From positions 1,488,001-1,552,000 of the forward strand of contig CBDBMW010000012.1 of NCBI GenBank assembly GCA_965207595.1: 64,000 nt of DNA, given 5' to 3'. The notes under the pieces were generated by a model. It ran no database searches. It was not told the DNA's origin and worked only from the letters and a program-made list of their open reading frames with translations. Positions 1 to 7,847 of this stretch are shown here, piece by piece. The stretch is from JAGWAJ01 sp026707615. GTDB lineage: Bacteria; Acidobacteriota; Vicinamibacteria; Vicinamibacterales; UBA8438. Position numbers and translations under genes: made by a program. Position 1 is the stretch's first letter. Each line of letters begins with the position of its first letter.

Positions 1-1
1 C

Positions 2-571
2 GAGGGCAACCTGTTCGTGTCGGGCCTGTCGAACGAGGAGTTCGCGTCCAAGATGCGGGTCATCCCGTACCCGTTCCGGGTGGCGGACGCGGGGACGAGC
101 GTGGAGATCTACCACGGGTCCCACGGGCAGCTCGAGACGTTCTCGCCCGTGTTCACGTTCGTGCCCTACGAGATCGACGGCGAGCCGTCGATCGTCGCCA
201 GCTACCTCTGCACGCCGCTCGTCAAGTTCCCGATCGCGGCGCTCGAACCCGGGAGCAAGATCCAGGGGACGACGATTGCCGAGTTCGGGAACCGCAATCG
301 GCCGATCGACATGATCGTCTACGAGAAGGACGGGCAGGACTACATCCTGCTGTCGAACAACCAGCGCGGCGTGATGAAGGTGCCGACGGCGCCGTTCGGC
401 GCCGCGGACGCCATCGCGGAGGCGATTCCCGATACGGCAGGCGTGCCGTTCGAGACCATCGCGTCCCTCGACGGCGTGCAGCAGCTCGACAAGCTGGACG
501 ACTCGCAGGCGATGCTGCTCGTTGCCGCCGCGGGCGGCGGGCTGAACCTCGAAGCGGCCGCCCTGCCGTAG
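2..571 (+). CDS. C-terminal part of a protein of unknown function (5' end outside window)
   Basis: The reading frame is open from base 2, so the gene starts before the window; a GTG at 17 exists but the frame continues upstream of it. The visible 189 residues have short beta-strand-like segments (EFASKMRVIPYPF, YILLSNNQRGVMKVP) and an alanine/glycine-rich end. This would suit the last blades of a secreted beta-propeller, but I do not recognise a family. The next gene begins 14 bp downstream on the same strand and is probably co-transcribed. Function cannot be assigned from this fragment. Confidence 0.7.
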   Translation, partial: EGNLFVSGLSNEEFASKMRVIPYPFRVADAGTSVEIYHGSHGQLETFSPVFTFVPYEIDGEPSIVASYLCTPLVKFPIAALEPGSKIQGTTIAEFGNRNRPIDMIVYEKDGQDYILLSNNQRGVMKVPTAPFGAADAIAEAIPDTAGVPFETIASLDGVQQLDKLDDSQAMLLVAAAGGGLNLEAAALP

Positions 572-585
572 GGCGGTTCCATCCG

Positions 586-1899
586 ATGCGGCATCGGGCG
601 AGGGCCGCCGCCCTGGTGGCGGCCCTCGCGCTCGCGCCGGGGTGTGCGCCGCAGGGCGGCGGGACGCCGGAGTCCGCGCCGGGCGAGCGAGGCGGCGGCC
701 AGCGGCGCGGCTTCATCGGCGGGGCGCCGGAGTCCGCTCCGGGCGAACGGGGCGGCGGAGCGCCGCAATCCGTCCCGGGCGAGTTGGGCATCCATCTGGC
801 CGCCGCGCCCTCCGGGGAGCGGACCATCGACGTCGCGGGGCTGCCGGCCGTGGACCTCGCGCACCTCGAGGCCGCCGCCCTCACGCGCGAGGCGTGGCAG
901 GCGCTCCTGCGCGTCCGCGTCGCGCCGGCGGACCCGGCCGCCGCGGAGCTTCCGGCCGTGCTCGGCGACTACGCCGTCGCCGGCGGCAGGTTGCGCTTCA
1001 CCCCGCGCTTCCCGTTCGCGGCAGGTCAGCGCTACGAGGTGGTGTTCGACCCGTCGTCGCTCCCGTCCGCGCGAGAAGGATCCGCATCAACCCCGCCCCG
1101 CACGCTCCGCACCACGGTCGAGGCTCCGGCCCCCGACCTAAAGCCGTCGACCCGCGTGGCCGCCGTCTATCCGACTGGCCCCGAGGTGCCGGAGAATCAC
1201 CTCCGCCTCTACATCGTCTTCTCGGCTCCGATGGGCCTGGGCGCCGGCAACCCCCACGTCCGGCTGCTCGACCAGCACGGAGAACCCGTCGCCGACGCGT
1301 TCCTGCCGCTGGACGTCGACCTGTGGAACGCGGACCGCACGCGCTACACGGTCCTCTACGACCCCGGGCGCGTCAAGCGCGGCATCCTGCCCAACGCGGA
1401 GCTGGGCCGCCCGCTGGCGGCCGACCGCAGGTACACGCTGGCGATCGACGCGGCCTGGCGCGACGCAGCCGGACAGCCGCTCGTCGCGCCGTTCCACCAC
1501 GAGTACCGCGTGGGTCCGCCGCGCGAGCGCGCCCTCGATCCCGCCGCCTGGCGGCTCGACCCGCCGGCCCCGGCCACGCGCGATCCGCTCGCGGTCGGCT
1601 TCCCCGTGCCGCTCGACTACGGCCTGCTGCAGAGCGCGCTCCACGTGGCGGCCGGCGACGGCCGACCGCTGGCGGGCGAGATCCGGGTGGAGGAGGGCGA
1701 GACGCGCTGGAGCTTCACCCCGCGCGCGCCGTGGGAGCCGGGCGACTACCGGCTCGTCGCGGCGGCAACCCTCGAGGACGCCGCCGGCAACCGAATCGGG
1801 CGGCCCTTCGAGGTCGATTCGGTCGATCCTGAAGGCCCAGGACGCGCCCGTGGCGCCGTGCTCCCGTTCCGGATCGGCTACGCGGACCCCGCGCGGTAG
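586..1899 (+). CDS. Putative lipoprotein with bacterial Ig-like domains
   Basis: A 437-residue protein with a short basic, alanine-rich signal segment ending in LAPGC (Cys20), a plausible though non-canonical lipobox (proline at -2). Residues about 21-70 are low complexity, with two near-identical PESAPGERGGG units and a decayed third. The rest alternates loops and strands resembling SbsA/Big_5 Ig-like folds (FTPRFPFAAGQRYEVVFDPS; LYIVFSAPMGLGAGNPHVRL), typical of secreted proteins that bind or space other domains. It follows the preceding gene by 14 bp. The repeat DNA at 669-681 and 729-741 matches the left arm of the dispersed palindrome described elsewhere in this window. Exact role unknown. 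Confidence 0.75.
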   Translation: MRHRARAAALVAALALAPGCAPQGGGTPESAPGERGGGQRRGFIGGAPESAPGERGGGAPQSVPGELGIHLAAAPSGERTIDVAGLPAVDLAHLEAAALTREAWQALLRVRVAPADPAAAELPAVLGDYAVAGGRLRFTPRFPFAAGQRYEVVFDPSSLPSAREGSASTPPRTLRTTVEAPAPDLKPSTRVAAVYPTGPEVPENHLRLYIVFSAPMGLGAGNPHVRLLDQHGEPVADAFLPLDVDLWNADRTRYTVLYDPGRVKRGILPNAELGRPLAADRRYTLAIDAAWRDAAGQPLVAPFHHEYRVGPPRERALDPAAWRLDPPAPATRDPLAVGFPVPLDYGLLQSALHVAAGDGRPLAGEIRVEEGETRWSFTPRAPWEPGDYRLVAAATLEDAAGNRIGRPFEVDSVDPEGPGRARGAVLPFRIGYADPAR

Positions 1900-2165
1900 C
1901 CGGGCCGATGAGCGACCGGTCAACGGCGGCGCCCCGCGCTTTATGTCTCCACGGATCTCCCCGCGCTCGCGCCCCGATGAGTTTGCATCGTGCCCTTCGT
2001 CTTGCCGCGAGCGCGACCGGTTCAGTCTCGCCCTGAATCCCGCGACTGAGCGAGCCGCCGGGTGGCATCGACCTTGCTTGTCCGACCGCCGGAGGAGGGG
2101 GTGTCCTTGCAGCCAAGCGGCGGCCGGAGAACGACTAGAATATCGAACAGGACCTGGGGGGGATC

Positions 2166-3368
2166 GTGGACGCGGATCGTCGTTTGGTGACCCGGGTGGC
2201 GTTGCGCAACTACAAGAGCATTGCTGCGTGCGACATCTCTCCGGCACAGCTTGCGTTCCTGGTCGGCCCCAACGGTTCCGGCAAGAGCAACTTCCTGGAC
2301 GCACTCCGTTTCGTCACCGACGCGGTTCGCTTTTCGCTCGACCACGCGCTTCGCGATCGAGGCGGTATCGGCGAAGTCCGCAGGAGGTCCGGCGGACATC
2401 CCAATCATTTCGGGATTCGCATCGATCTCCACCCTGACCAGTCTTCGGTCAGCTACTCGTTCACCGTTGGCGCGAAGCCGCGTGGTGGGTACGAAGTGCA
2501 GCGCGAGCAGTGCCTGGTGCGATGCCCTGACGGACGGCACTTCTATTCCGTTGAACGAGGGCGTGTCATCGATACGACCGTCAATCCGCCCCCTGTTGCG
2601 TCGGACGACCGTCTCTACCTGGTGAGTGTCTCCGGCGTCGAGGCCTTTCGGCCGGTGTATGACGCGCTCATCAGCATGGGGTTCTACAATCTGAATCCGG
2701 AGGCCATTCGCGAGCTTCAATCGCCCGATCCGGGCGATCTGTTGAAGCGAGATGGCAGCAATATCGCCAGCGTGCTTGCGAACCTGGATACTCGGTCACC
2801 GGAGACCAAGCAGCGTATCGAGGAGTATCTCGGCAAGGTGGTGTCCGGAGTCGTGGGCGTCGACGAGCGGTCGATTGGTCCCAAGGAGACTCTCGAGTTC
2901 CGGCAGGAGGTTCGCGGAGCGCGCTACCCTTGGCGGTTCTTTGCCAGCAACATGTCGGACGGGACCCTGCGCGCGCTCGGCGTGCTCGTCGCCCTCTTCC
3001 AGGCTTCCGATGGGACGGCGCCGACTCGCCGGTGCATCGGTATCGAGGAGCCAGAAGCCGCACTGCATCCCGCCGCGGCCGGGGTTCTCATCGACGGCCT
3101 CAAGGACGCGGCAGAGCAGGCCCAGGTGCTCGTCACGAGTCATAGTCCGGACCTGCTGGACGACAAGTCCATACCTGATGATTCCATCGTCGCCGTCATC
3201 GCCGAGCACGGCGAAAGCCGCATCGGCCCTCTGGACGGCCCGGGGAGATCCGTGCTCAAGGATCACCTCTATACGGCGGGCGAGCTTCTTCGCATGAATC
3301 AACTGCGACCGGATCCGAGCGTCTTCGACCTGCGCCCGGAGAAGCTCCCGCTGTTCGACTATCTGTGA
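2166..3368 (+). CDS. RecF/OLD-like AAA ATPase (AAA15/AAA21 type)
   Basis: A 400-residue ABC-type ATPase of the kind that pairs with TOPRIM-like effectors. Walker A is GPNGSGKS (34-41). The ABC-like signature region SDGTLRALGVL lies near residue 263, Walker B with its catalytic glutamate in IGIEEPEAALHP near 293, and the switch histidine in VTSHSPDLLD near 325. There is no SMC-length coiled coil or fused nuclease, so it is a stand-alone ATPase. The GTG start at 2166 follows a G-rich sequence, and a TAGAAT (2136-2141) could be a -10 element. Its stop overlaps the DUF4276 start (GTGA), so the two are translationally coupled. Base composition is slightly less GC-extreme than its neighbours, compatible with acquisition as a defence module. 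Confidence 0.85.
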   Translation: MDADRRLVTRVALRNYKSIAACDISPAQLAFLVGPNGSGKSNFLDALRFVTDAVRFSLDHALRDRGGIGEVRRRSGGHPNHFGIRIDLHPDQSSVSYSFTVGAKPRGGYEVQREQCLVRCPDGRHFYSVERGRVIDTTVNPPPVASDDRLYLVSVSGVEAFRPVYDALISMGFYNLNPEAIRELQSPDPGDLLKRDGSNIASVLANLDTRSPETKQRIEEYLGKVVSGVVGVDERSIGPKETLEFRQEVRGARYPWRFFASNMSDGTLRALGVLVALFQASDGTAPTRRCIGIEEPEAALHPAAAGVLIDGLKDAAEQAQVLVTSHSPDLLDDKSIPDDSIVAVIAEHGESRIGPLDGPGRSVLKDHLYTAGELLRMNQLRPDPSVFDLRPEKLPLFDYL

Positions 3369-3802
3369 CGATGCCGAAGATCGTCACGATCGTCGAGGGG
3401 CATGGCGAGGTAGAAGCAGTTCCGATTCTGTTGCGACGAATCGTGGAGGCCGTGGCGCCCGACGCCAACCTGGAGGTGACGCCCCCGATACGCGTAGACC
3501 GTTACAAGGTTGTGAAGCCGACGGAACTGGAACGCGCCATCGAGTTGGCGGCGCGAATAACTTCGATTGTCGGGCAGGCGAGTATCCGCGAGGACGCTCT
3601 TCCGCCCGAGGATGCGGAAGGGATCAGGGACGCGAAGGGTTGGCTAACCCGGCAGATGCCGGAGGCTCACTCCTACCGCCCAACCCGTCATCAAGCGCTG
3701 CTGACAAGGTCCTTCGATCTCGACGCGGCTCGACGTGGAGCTCCGTCATTCGACAAGCTCTGGCGCGACCTGTCTACGCTGCTGGTCCAAGGTGAGGTGT
3801 GA
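3365..3802 (+). CDS. DUF4276 family protein, internally truncated
   Basis: A 145-residue protein. The N terminus (IVEGHGEVEAVPILLRR) and the C-terminal part (PPEDAEGIRDAKGWL near 80-94; SFDKL near 128) are characteristic of DUF4276, a TOPRIM-like family normally around 200-220 residues. The segment between them, which in the family as I know it carries the acidic core and a YEAWF-like motif, is absent: the frame runs from the helix ELAARITSIVG straight to the segment preceding DAKGWL. No frameshift is seen, so this looks like an in-frame deletion of roughly 60-70 residues. It may start at GTG 3365 (overlapping the ATPase stop) or ATG 3371. With the core missing, the predicted nuclease activity is doubtful. 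Confidence 0.75.
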   Translation: MTMPKIVTIVEGHGEVEAVPILLRRIVEAVAPDANLEVTPPIRVDRYKVVKPTELERAIELAARITSIVGQASIREDALPPEDAEGIRDAKGWLTRQMPEAHSYRPTRHQALLTRSFDLDAARRGAPSFDKLWRDLSTLLVQGEV

Positions 3803-3912
3803 GCGGGGGCCTCGATTCAGGCTCTCTGAACCCCGAGCACCCCCGCCACGGCCGCCGCCATGAAGGCACGCGCCGCCACGCGCGGTCCGCGCGGGCGCAC
3901 CCTCACGGGTTG

Positions 3913-3967
3913 GGAGTCCGCGCGGGTGCGAACTCCTCCATGGCAGGTTCTACGGCGCAGACTTCTA
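3913..3967. repeat. Degenerate copies of the dispersed palindromic element
   Basis: Bases 3913-3936 form an imperfect hairpin (GGAGT..CGC / GCG..ACTCC). Immediately after, the sequence GGTTCTACGGCGCAGACTTC reproduces the loop and right arm of the intact palindrome at 40802-40834. The right arm runs into the stop codon (TAG, minus strand) of the molybdopterin-subunit gene at 3965-3967. The 162 bp between the DUF4276 stop and this gene hold only this material and other GC-rich sequence. Confidence 0.5.
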
Positions 3968-6127
3968 CGCCCGCGACAGGTCGTGGTTCTTGATCGGCAG
4001 ATTCCGCACCCGAATCCCCGTGGCCGCGTAGATCGCGTTCGTCACCGCCGGCGCCACCGGCGGCACGCCCGGCTCGCCGAGGCCGCCGAGGCGCTCGCCG
4101 GAGTGGATGAAGTCCACCTCGACGTGCGGCGCGTCGGCGATGCGGATCATTTCGTGATCGTGGAAGTTGCTCTGGGCGACGCGGCCCTGGTCGATCGTGA
4201 TCTCCGCAACCATGGCGGCGGAGAGGCCGAAGACCACCCCGCCCTCGATCTGGGCCACGGCGCTGTCGACGTTGACGACGTCGCCGCAGTCGACGGCGGC
4301 GTAGACGTTGCGGACGCGCACCTTGCCGTCCGGCGAGACCGCGACGTGGGCCACCTGGGCGACGATGGACCCGAAGCTCTCGGCGATGGCGATGCCGCGG
4401 CCCTCGCCCTCGGGGAGCGGGCTGCCCCAGTCGGCCATCTCGGCCGCCCGGACGAGGGCGGCGCGGAACCGCGGGTGCTCGTCCATCAGGTCGCGCCGGA
4501 ACTCGTAGGGATCCCGGCCTGCGGCATGGGCCAGCTCGTCGATGAACGACTCCTTGAAGAAGCCGTGCTGCGAGTTGAGGACCGACCGCCAGGCGCCCTC
4601 CCGGATGTGGTGCGACGCGCTCCGGCCGTCGAAGCGCTTGTCGGGGATGGCGTAGGGCAGGAACAGCGACTCGCCGTCGCCCCCGCCCGCGTAATGCGCC
4701 CCCACGGCGAGGGGACGGCCCTCGGCGTCGAGCGCGCCGGCGTAGCGGCACATCGCGGCCGGCCGGTAGTAGCCGTGCTGCATGTCGGTCTCGCGGCTCC
4801 AGACCATCTTGACCGGCGTCGGGGACATCGCCTTCGCGATGCGCGCCGCGATATCGACGTAGTCGAAGGAGAACGGCAGACGCCGGCCGTAGCCGCCGCC
4901 GAGCATCAGGTTCGTCAGGTGGACCTGGTCGGCGTCGAAACCCAGCGCGCTGGCCGCGATGGAGCGGGCGTTCAGCGGATCCTGGGTGCCCGCCCACACG
5001 TCGGCGCGGTCGCCGTCGACGCGCACCGTGCACGCCATCGGCTCCATCGTGGCGTGGGCCAGGAACGGCACCCGGTAGTCGGCGGTGACCACCTGGGCGG
5101 CTTCCGCCGGCATCTCCGGGGCGGCGCCGAGCGCCTCGTCGAACGCGGCGAAGATCGTCTCGCTCGACACGTCGCCGTGCCCGGCGTCGTCATAGACGGG
5201 GCTGAGGGCCTCGAGCGCCTTGCGGGCGCGCCAGTAGCTGTCGGCGACGACGGCGACCGCCTCCTCGAGCTCCACCACTTCCTGGACGCCGGGCATCCCC
5301 TTGGCCGGCGCCGGGTCGACCGACACCAGCCGGCCACCCTGCACGGGCGCGATGTCGACGGCCGCGTAGAGCATGCCGGGCAGCGTGAAGTCGATGCCGT
5401 AGCCCAGGCTGCCGTTGACCTTCGGGGGAATGTCGAAGCGCGGCGGGGAGGTGCGCCGGATGGTATACGTGTCGGGATCCTTGAACGGCGGATTGGACGG
5501 GGCGGGAATGGCCGCCGCGGCCTTCGCCAGATCGCCGAAGGTCGCGCTCTGCCTCGACGCCGCGTGGGTGACGTGCGAAAGGGCCGCCGTGCACTCGTCG
5601 GCGCGGACGCCGAAGCGCTCGGCCGCCGCCATGAGCAGCATCTCGCGCGCCGCCGCCCCCGCGATGCACATGCCGTAACCGGTGCCGCGCACGGCCATCG
5701 AGCCGCCGGTGGCCTGCGTGCCGAACCAGCGCGCCAGGCGGTAGGCGCCGTAGTCGATGGCGCGGCCGAGCGGAGCCGGCATCGATTCGCCCGTGAACGC
5801 GCGGAGCATGTAGGCGTTGGCGTAGGCGTCGAGGGCCGGAGCCTCCTGGATGCGCACGCGCTCCCAGTCCGCTTCCATCTCCTCGGCCGCCATCATGGCG
5901 AGGCCGGTCTGCGACCCCTGCCCCATCTCGCAGTGCGGGATCAGGATGGTGACGAAGTTGTCGGGAGTGACGGTGATCCAGGTCGTCAGCTCGCCCTTGT
6001 CGATCGCGTCGGCCGAGACGACGCTGTGGCGGCCGGGCGAGAAGGCCACGCCGGCCACGCCGAGGACGAACCCGCCGCCGACGAGGCTGCCGGCGCCGAT
6101 GAAGGCGCGTCGCGTCCACTTACCCAT
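3965..6127 (-). CDS. Molybdopterin-binding subunit of a xanthine dehydrogenase-family oxidoreductase (isoquinoline 1-oxidoreductase beta type)
   Basis: A 720-residue large subunit of a molybdenum hydroxylase, which hydroxylates N-heterocycles or aldehydes using water. It has a Tat-like signal (RRAFIGAG, residues 6-13) and repeated Moco-binding segments (IPHCEMGQGSQTGLAMM; GGSMAVRGTGYGM; LGGGYGRRLPFSFDYV). A C-terminal GLGEPGVPPVAPAVTNAI near residue 682 holds the glutamate expected of the active site. The single-chain arrangement with a separate 2Fe-2S subunit and no FAD subunit matches IorAB-type enzymes, which pass electrons to a cytochrome or other acceptor in the periplasm. Its start overlaps the stop of the 2Fe-2S gene by 8 bp, so the pair is an operon. 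The natural substrate cannot be read from the sequence. Confidence 0.92.
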   Translation of the reverse strand: MGKWTRRAFIGAGSLVGGGFVLGVAGVAFSPGRHSVVSADAIDKGELTTWITVTPDNFVTILIPHCEMGQGSQTGLAMMAAEEMEADWERVRIQEAPALDAYANAYMLRAFTGESMPAPLGRAIDYGAYRLARWFGTQATGGSMAVRGTGYGMCIAGAAAREMLLMAAAERFGVRADECTAALSHVTHAASRQSATFGDLAKAAAAIPAPSNPPFKDPDTYTIRRTSPPRFDIPPKVNGSLGYGIDFTLPGMLYAAVDIAPVQGGRLVSVDPAPAKGMPGVQEVVELEEAVAVVADSYWRARKALEALSPVYDDAGHGDVSSETIFAAFDEALGAAPEMPAEAAQVVTADYRVPFLAHATMEPMACTVRVDGDRADVWAGTQDPLNARSIAASALGFDADQVHLTNLMLGGGYGRRLPFSFDYVDIAARIAKAMSPTPVKMVWSRETDMQHGYYRPAAMCRYAGALDAEGRPLAVGAHYAGGGDGESLFLPYAIPDKRFDGRSASHHIREGAWRSVLNSQHGFFKESFIDELAHAAGRDPYEFRRDLMDEHPRFRAALVRAAEMADWGSPLPEGEGRGIAIAESFGSIVAQVAHVAVSPDGKVRVRNVYAAVDCGDVVNVDSAVAQIEGGVVFGLSAAMVAEITIDQGRVAQSNFHDHEMIRIADAPHVEVDFIHSGERLGGLGEPGVPPVAPAVTNAIYAATGIRVRNLPIKNHDLSRA

Positions 6128-6611
6128 GACGCTCCTCCTTCTTCTCGCCGGCGGCCTTCCGGCCGTCGGCCACCGCGTGAATCGCGCGCCGCACGCGGAC
6201 GAACGTGCCGCAGCGGCAGATGTTGGTGATGCTGGCGTCGATCTGCTCGTCGCTCGGATCCGGCCGCTGGGCGAGGAGCGAGGAGACGGCCATGATCATG
6301 CCCGACTGGCAGTAGCCGCACTGCGGCACCTGGTGGTCGATCCAGGCCTGCTGCACGTCGTGGAGCTGGCCGTCCTGCTCCAGCCCCTCGATGGTGGTGA
6401 TCGGTATCCCCGCGGCCGCCGAGACCGGCAGGGTGCACGTGCGGACCGCCCGCCCGTCGAGGTGCACGGTGCAGGCCCCGCAGGCCGCGATGCCGCACCC
6501 GAACTTGGTTCCCGTCAACCCCAGCGTGTCCCGGAGCACCCACAGCAGCGGGGTGTCCGGCTCCACGTCCACGGTGCGGGTCTCACCGTTCACCGTCAGC
6601 GTGATTGCCAT
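6120..6611 (-). CDS. 2Fe-2S subunit of the molybdenum hydroxylase (isoquinoline 1-oxidoreductase alpha type)
   Basis: A 163-residue small subunit carrying two 2Fe-2S clusters. The N-terminal ferredoxin-like domain has Cys39, Cys44, Cys47 (GCGIAACGACTVHLDG) and Cys59. The helical C-terminal domain has Cys98, Cys101 (CGYCQSGM), Cys132 and Cys134 (CRCGTF). It transfers electrons away from the molybdenum site of the partner encoded directly downstream. The ATG at 6609-6611 was chosen over an upstream in-frame codon because a good Shine-Dalgarno (GGGAGGA) lies just before it and the family starts with this short beta strand. No Tat signal of its own, so it probably travels with the Tat-tagged large subunit. 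Confidence 0.93.
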   Translation of the reverse strand: MAITLTVNGETRTVDVEPDTPLLWVLRDTLGLTGTKFGCGIAACGACTVHLDGRAVRTCTLPVSAAAGIPITTIEGLEQDGQLHDVQQAWIDHQVPQCGYCQSGMIMAVSSLLAQRPDPSDEQIDASITNICRCGTFVRVRRAIHAVADGRKAAGEKKEERHG

Positions 6612-6827
6612 CCCGTCCTCCCGTCGCACGAACCGAATGTCGGATCGTACCCCATCCCCGCGCGCGTGGCCCGCCGCGGCACTGCTGGTGTCAGACGAAC
6701 TCCGCCCATCGTCCGTTCCATCGCGGCAAGGCCGCCACGTACGCGCGGTCCCAGGGCGCCTCGGCGCGGCACCGCGTCCTTGGCGTCCGGCAACGCACCG
6801 AGCACGACACCGACGTCCAGCAGCCCG

Positions 6828-7085
6828 TCACCGGTGGTCCCGGTCGGCGAGCAGCAACGAGAGGACGTCGATTCGCCTCCGCAGCGCAATGCGAGGCGCT
6901 GCCGGAAGACCTCGGGCATCGAGCGGTTCCCGCACCTCGATCCCGCCGGGATCGTCTTCGACCGGCACCAGCTTCGCGATCGGCGTCTGACGATCGCACG
7001 CCGTGACGGTCTCGCCGCGGCGTACTCGCGCGAGGTAGCCGCTCAGCCCGGCCTTCAGCTCCGACACCTTGACGACCTGAGACAT
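6828..7085 (-). CDS. Phd/YefM-family antitoxin without a recognisable toxin
   Basis: An 85-residue protein with the Phd fold signature VSELKAGLSGYLARVRRGE (7-25) followed by TACDRQTPIAKLVPV. It is an antitoxin and autorepressor that would bind DNA through its N terminus and a toxin through its C terminus (DVLSLLLADRDH). The usual VapC toxin should follow on the minus strand, but the 216 bp before the 2Fe-2S gene contain no intact toxin frame. Only fragments such as GLLDVGVVLGAL and WDRAYVAALPRW remain, in different frames. It is therefore an orphan or a remnant. A palindrome directly upstream (7096-7109) is a likely operator. Confidence 0.75.
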   Translation of the reverse strand: MSQVVKVSELKAGLSGYLARVRRGETVTACDRQTPIAKLVPVEDDPGGIEVREPLDARGLPAAPRIALRRRIDVLSLLLADRDHR

Positions 7086-7095
7086 GTTCCGTGCA

Positions 7096-7109
7096 GACCA
7101 TATCTGGTC
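7096..7109. promoter_or_regulatory. Putative Phd operator palindrome
   Basis: GACCATATCTGGTC has 5-bp arms (GACCA/TGGTC) around TATC and lies 11 bp before the Phd antitoxin start. The flanking bases extend partial symmetry (CAGACC / GGTCCAGAC). Phd-type antitoxins repress their own promoters through such palindromes, so an operator role is inferred from position and symmetry. Confidence 0.4.
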
Positions 7110-7173
7110 CAGACGGCCGAACGGGTCGCCTTGCGCATTCGTGCCGTCCTCTGATTGACGCCGCCATGCATGC

Positions 7174-7188
7174 GTATTACGGTATTAC
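7174..7188 (+). promoter_or_regulatory. Direct repeat upstream of the RHH antitoxin
   Basis: GTATTAC occurs twice, one base apart (7174-7180 and 7182-7188), ending 2 bp before the ATG of the ribbon-helix-helix gene. RHH repressors commonly bind short tandem half-sites in their own promoter. No Shine-Dalgarno is visible here, so the repeat may overlap the transcription start of a leaderless message. Confidence 0.4.
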
Positions 7189-7190
7189 CC

Positions 7191-7433
7191 ATGGTGACCA
7201 TCTCCTTCAAGGTGAGCGAGGAGGAAGCCCGGCTGATCCGATCGCGGGCGCGGAAGGAGGGTGTCACGGTCTCGGAGTATCTCCGTCGCCGGGCGCGCGT
7301 GCCCGCGTCCGGCCCTCGGAAGCCGCGTCTGGTCCGTTGCCGCTACACCGGAGCGATGGTCTTCGCCGCACCTGACGGTGAACCGCCGCTCACGACCGCG
7401 CGGGTGCGCGAGCTTCTTGCGGACTTCCCGTGA
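7191..7433 (+). CDS. Ribbon-helix-helix antitoxin-like protein
   Basis: An 80-residue protein starting VTISFKVSEEEARLIRSRA, with the beta strand followed by two helices (ARKEGVTVSEYLRRRA) expected of a CopG/Arc-type DNA-binding domain in residues about 1-35. The C-terminal part is rich in proline and arginine and would wrap the toxin. I chose ATG 7191 because the domain begins immediately after it; the frame is open further upstream (ATG 7155), but that would add a non-conserved tail. Its TGA stop overlaps the GTG of the PIN gene by 4 bp, the classical coupling of antitoxin and toxin. Confidence 0.72.
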   Translation: MVTISFKVSEEEARLIRSRARKEGVTVSEYLRRRARVPASGPRKPRLVRCRYTGAMVFAAPDGEPPLTTARVRELLADFP

Positions 7434-7843
7434 GGTTCCTGCTCGACGTCAACGTGCTGGTGGCGTGGGGATGGTCCGATCACGTCGACCACGAGCGGAC
7501 CGTTGCGTGGATCGCGGCGACCCGCAGGCAGCGCGCATCGCGGCTGCTGACGTCTGCCATTCCGGAGCTGGGATTCGTCCGCGTGTCCGTGCAGCGCACC
7601 GCGGGCAGCGTGACCGTCACGCAGGCCGGGAGCACGCTGGCCGCGATGTTGCGCCGCCTGGGTGCGTGTCACCGCTTCCTGCCCGACGATAGACCGGCGG
7701 CCGACCTGCCGGAGTGGTGTGAGCGGGCGTCCCAGACGACGGATGCTCACCTGGTGGCGCTGGCGGCGGCCCACGGGGCCGAGCTCGCCACGCTCGATAC
7801 CGGGATCCCTGACGCCTTCGTCGTGCCGCGTCTCGAGGACTGA
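7430..7843 (+). CDS. PIN-domain toxin (VapC-like ribonuclease)
   Basis: A 137-residue PIN protein with the four acidic residues of the metal site apparently present: Asp6 (FLLDVN), Glu46 (IPELGF), Asp105 (TTDAHLVALA) and Asp123 (LATLDTGI). VapC-type toxins cleave tRNA or rRNA when released from their antitoxin. The GTG start overlaps the antitoxin stop (GTGA), fixing the start. It is convergent with the large propeller gene, with only 4 bp between the stop codons. All catalytic residues are in place, so the toxin looks intact. Confidence 0.85.
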   Translation: MRFLLDVNVLVAWGWSDHVDHERTVAWIAATRRQRASRLLTSAIPELGFVRVSVQRTAGSVTVTQAGSTLAAMLRRLGACHRFLPDDRPAADLPEWCERASQTTDAHLVALAAAHGAELATLDTGIPDAFVVPRLED

Positions 7844-7847
7844 CCGC

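Noticed and set aside
1900..2165. Promoter with -35 TTGCAG and -10 TAGAAT before the AAA ATPase
   Set aside because: The two boxes are 23 bp apart, too far for a standard sigma-70 promoter; only the TAGAAT is mentioned with the gene. Nothing else is recognisable in this 266-bp gap.
6690..6827. Possible VapC toxin remnant behind the Phd antitoxin
   Set aside because: Fragments such as GLLDVGVVLGAL and WDRAYVAALPRW lie in different frames, and no start or acidic triad can be lined up. It was kept only as a finding, not as a pseudogene feature.
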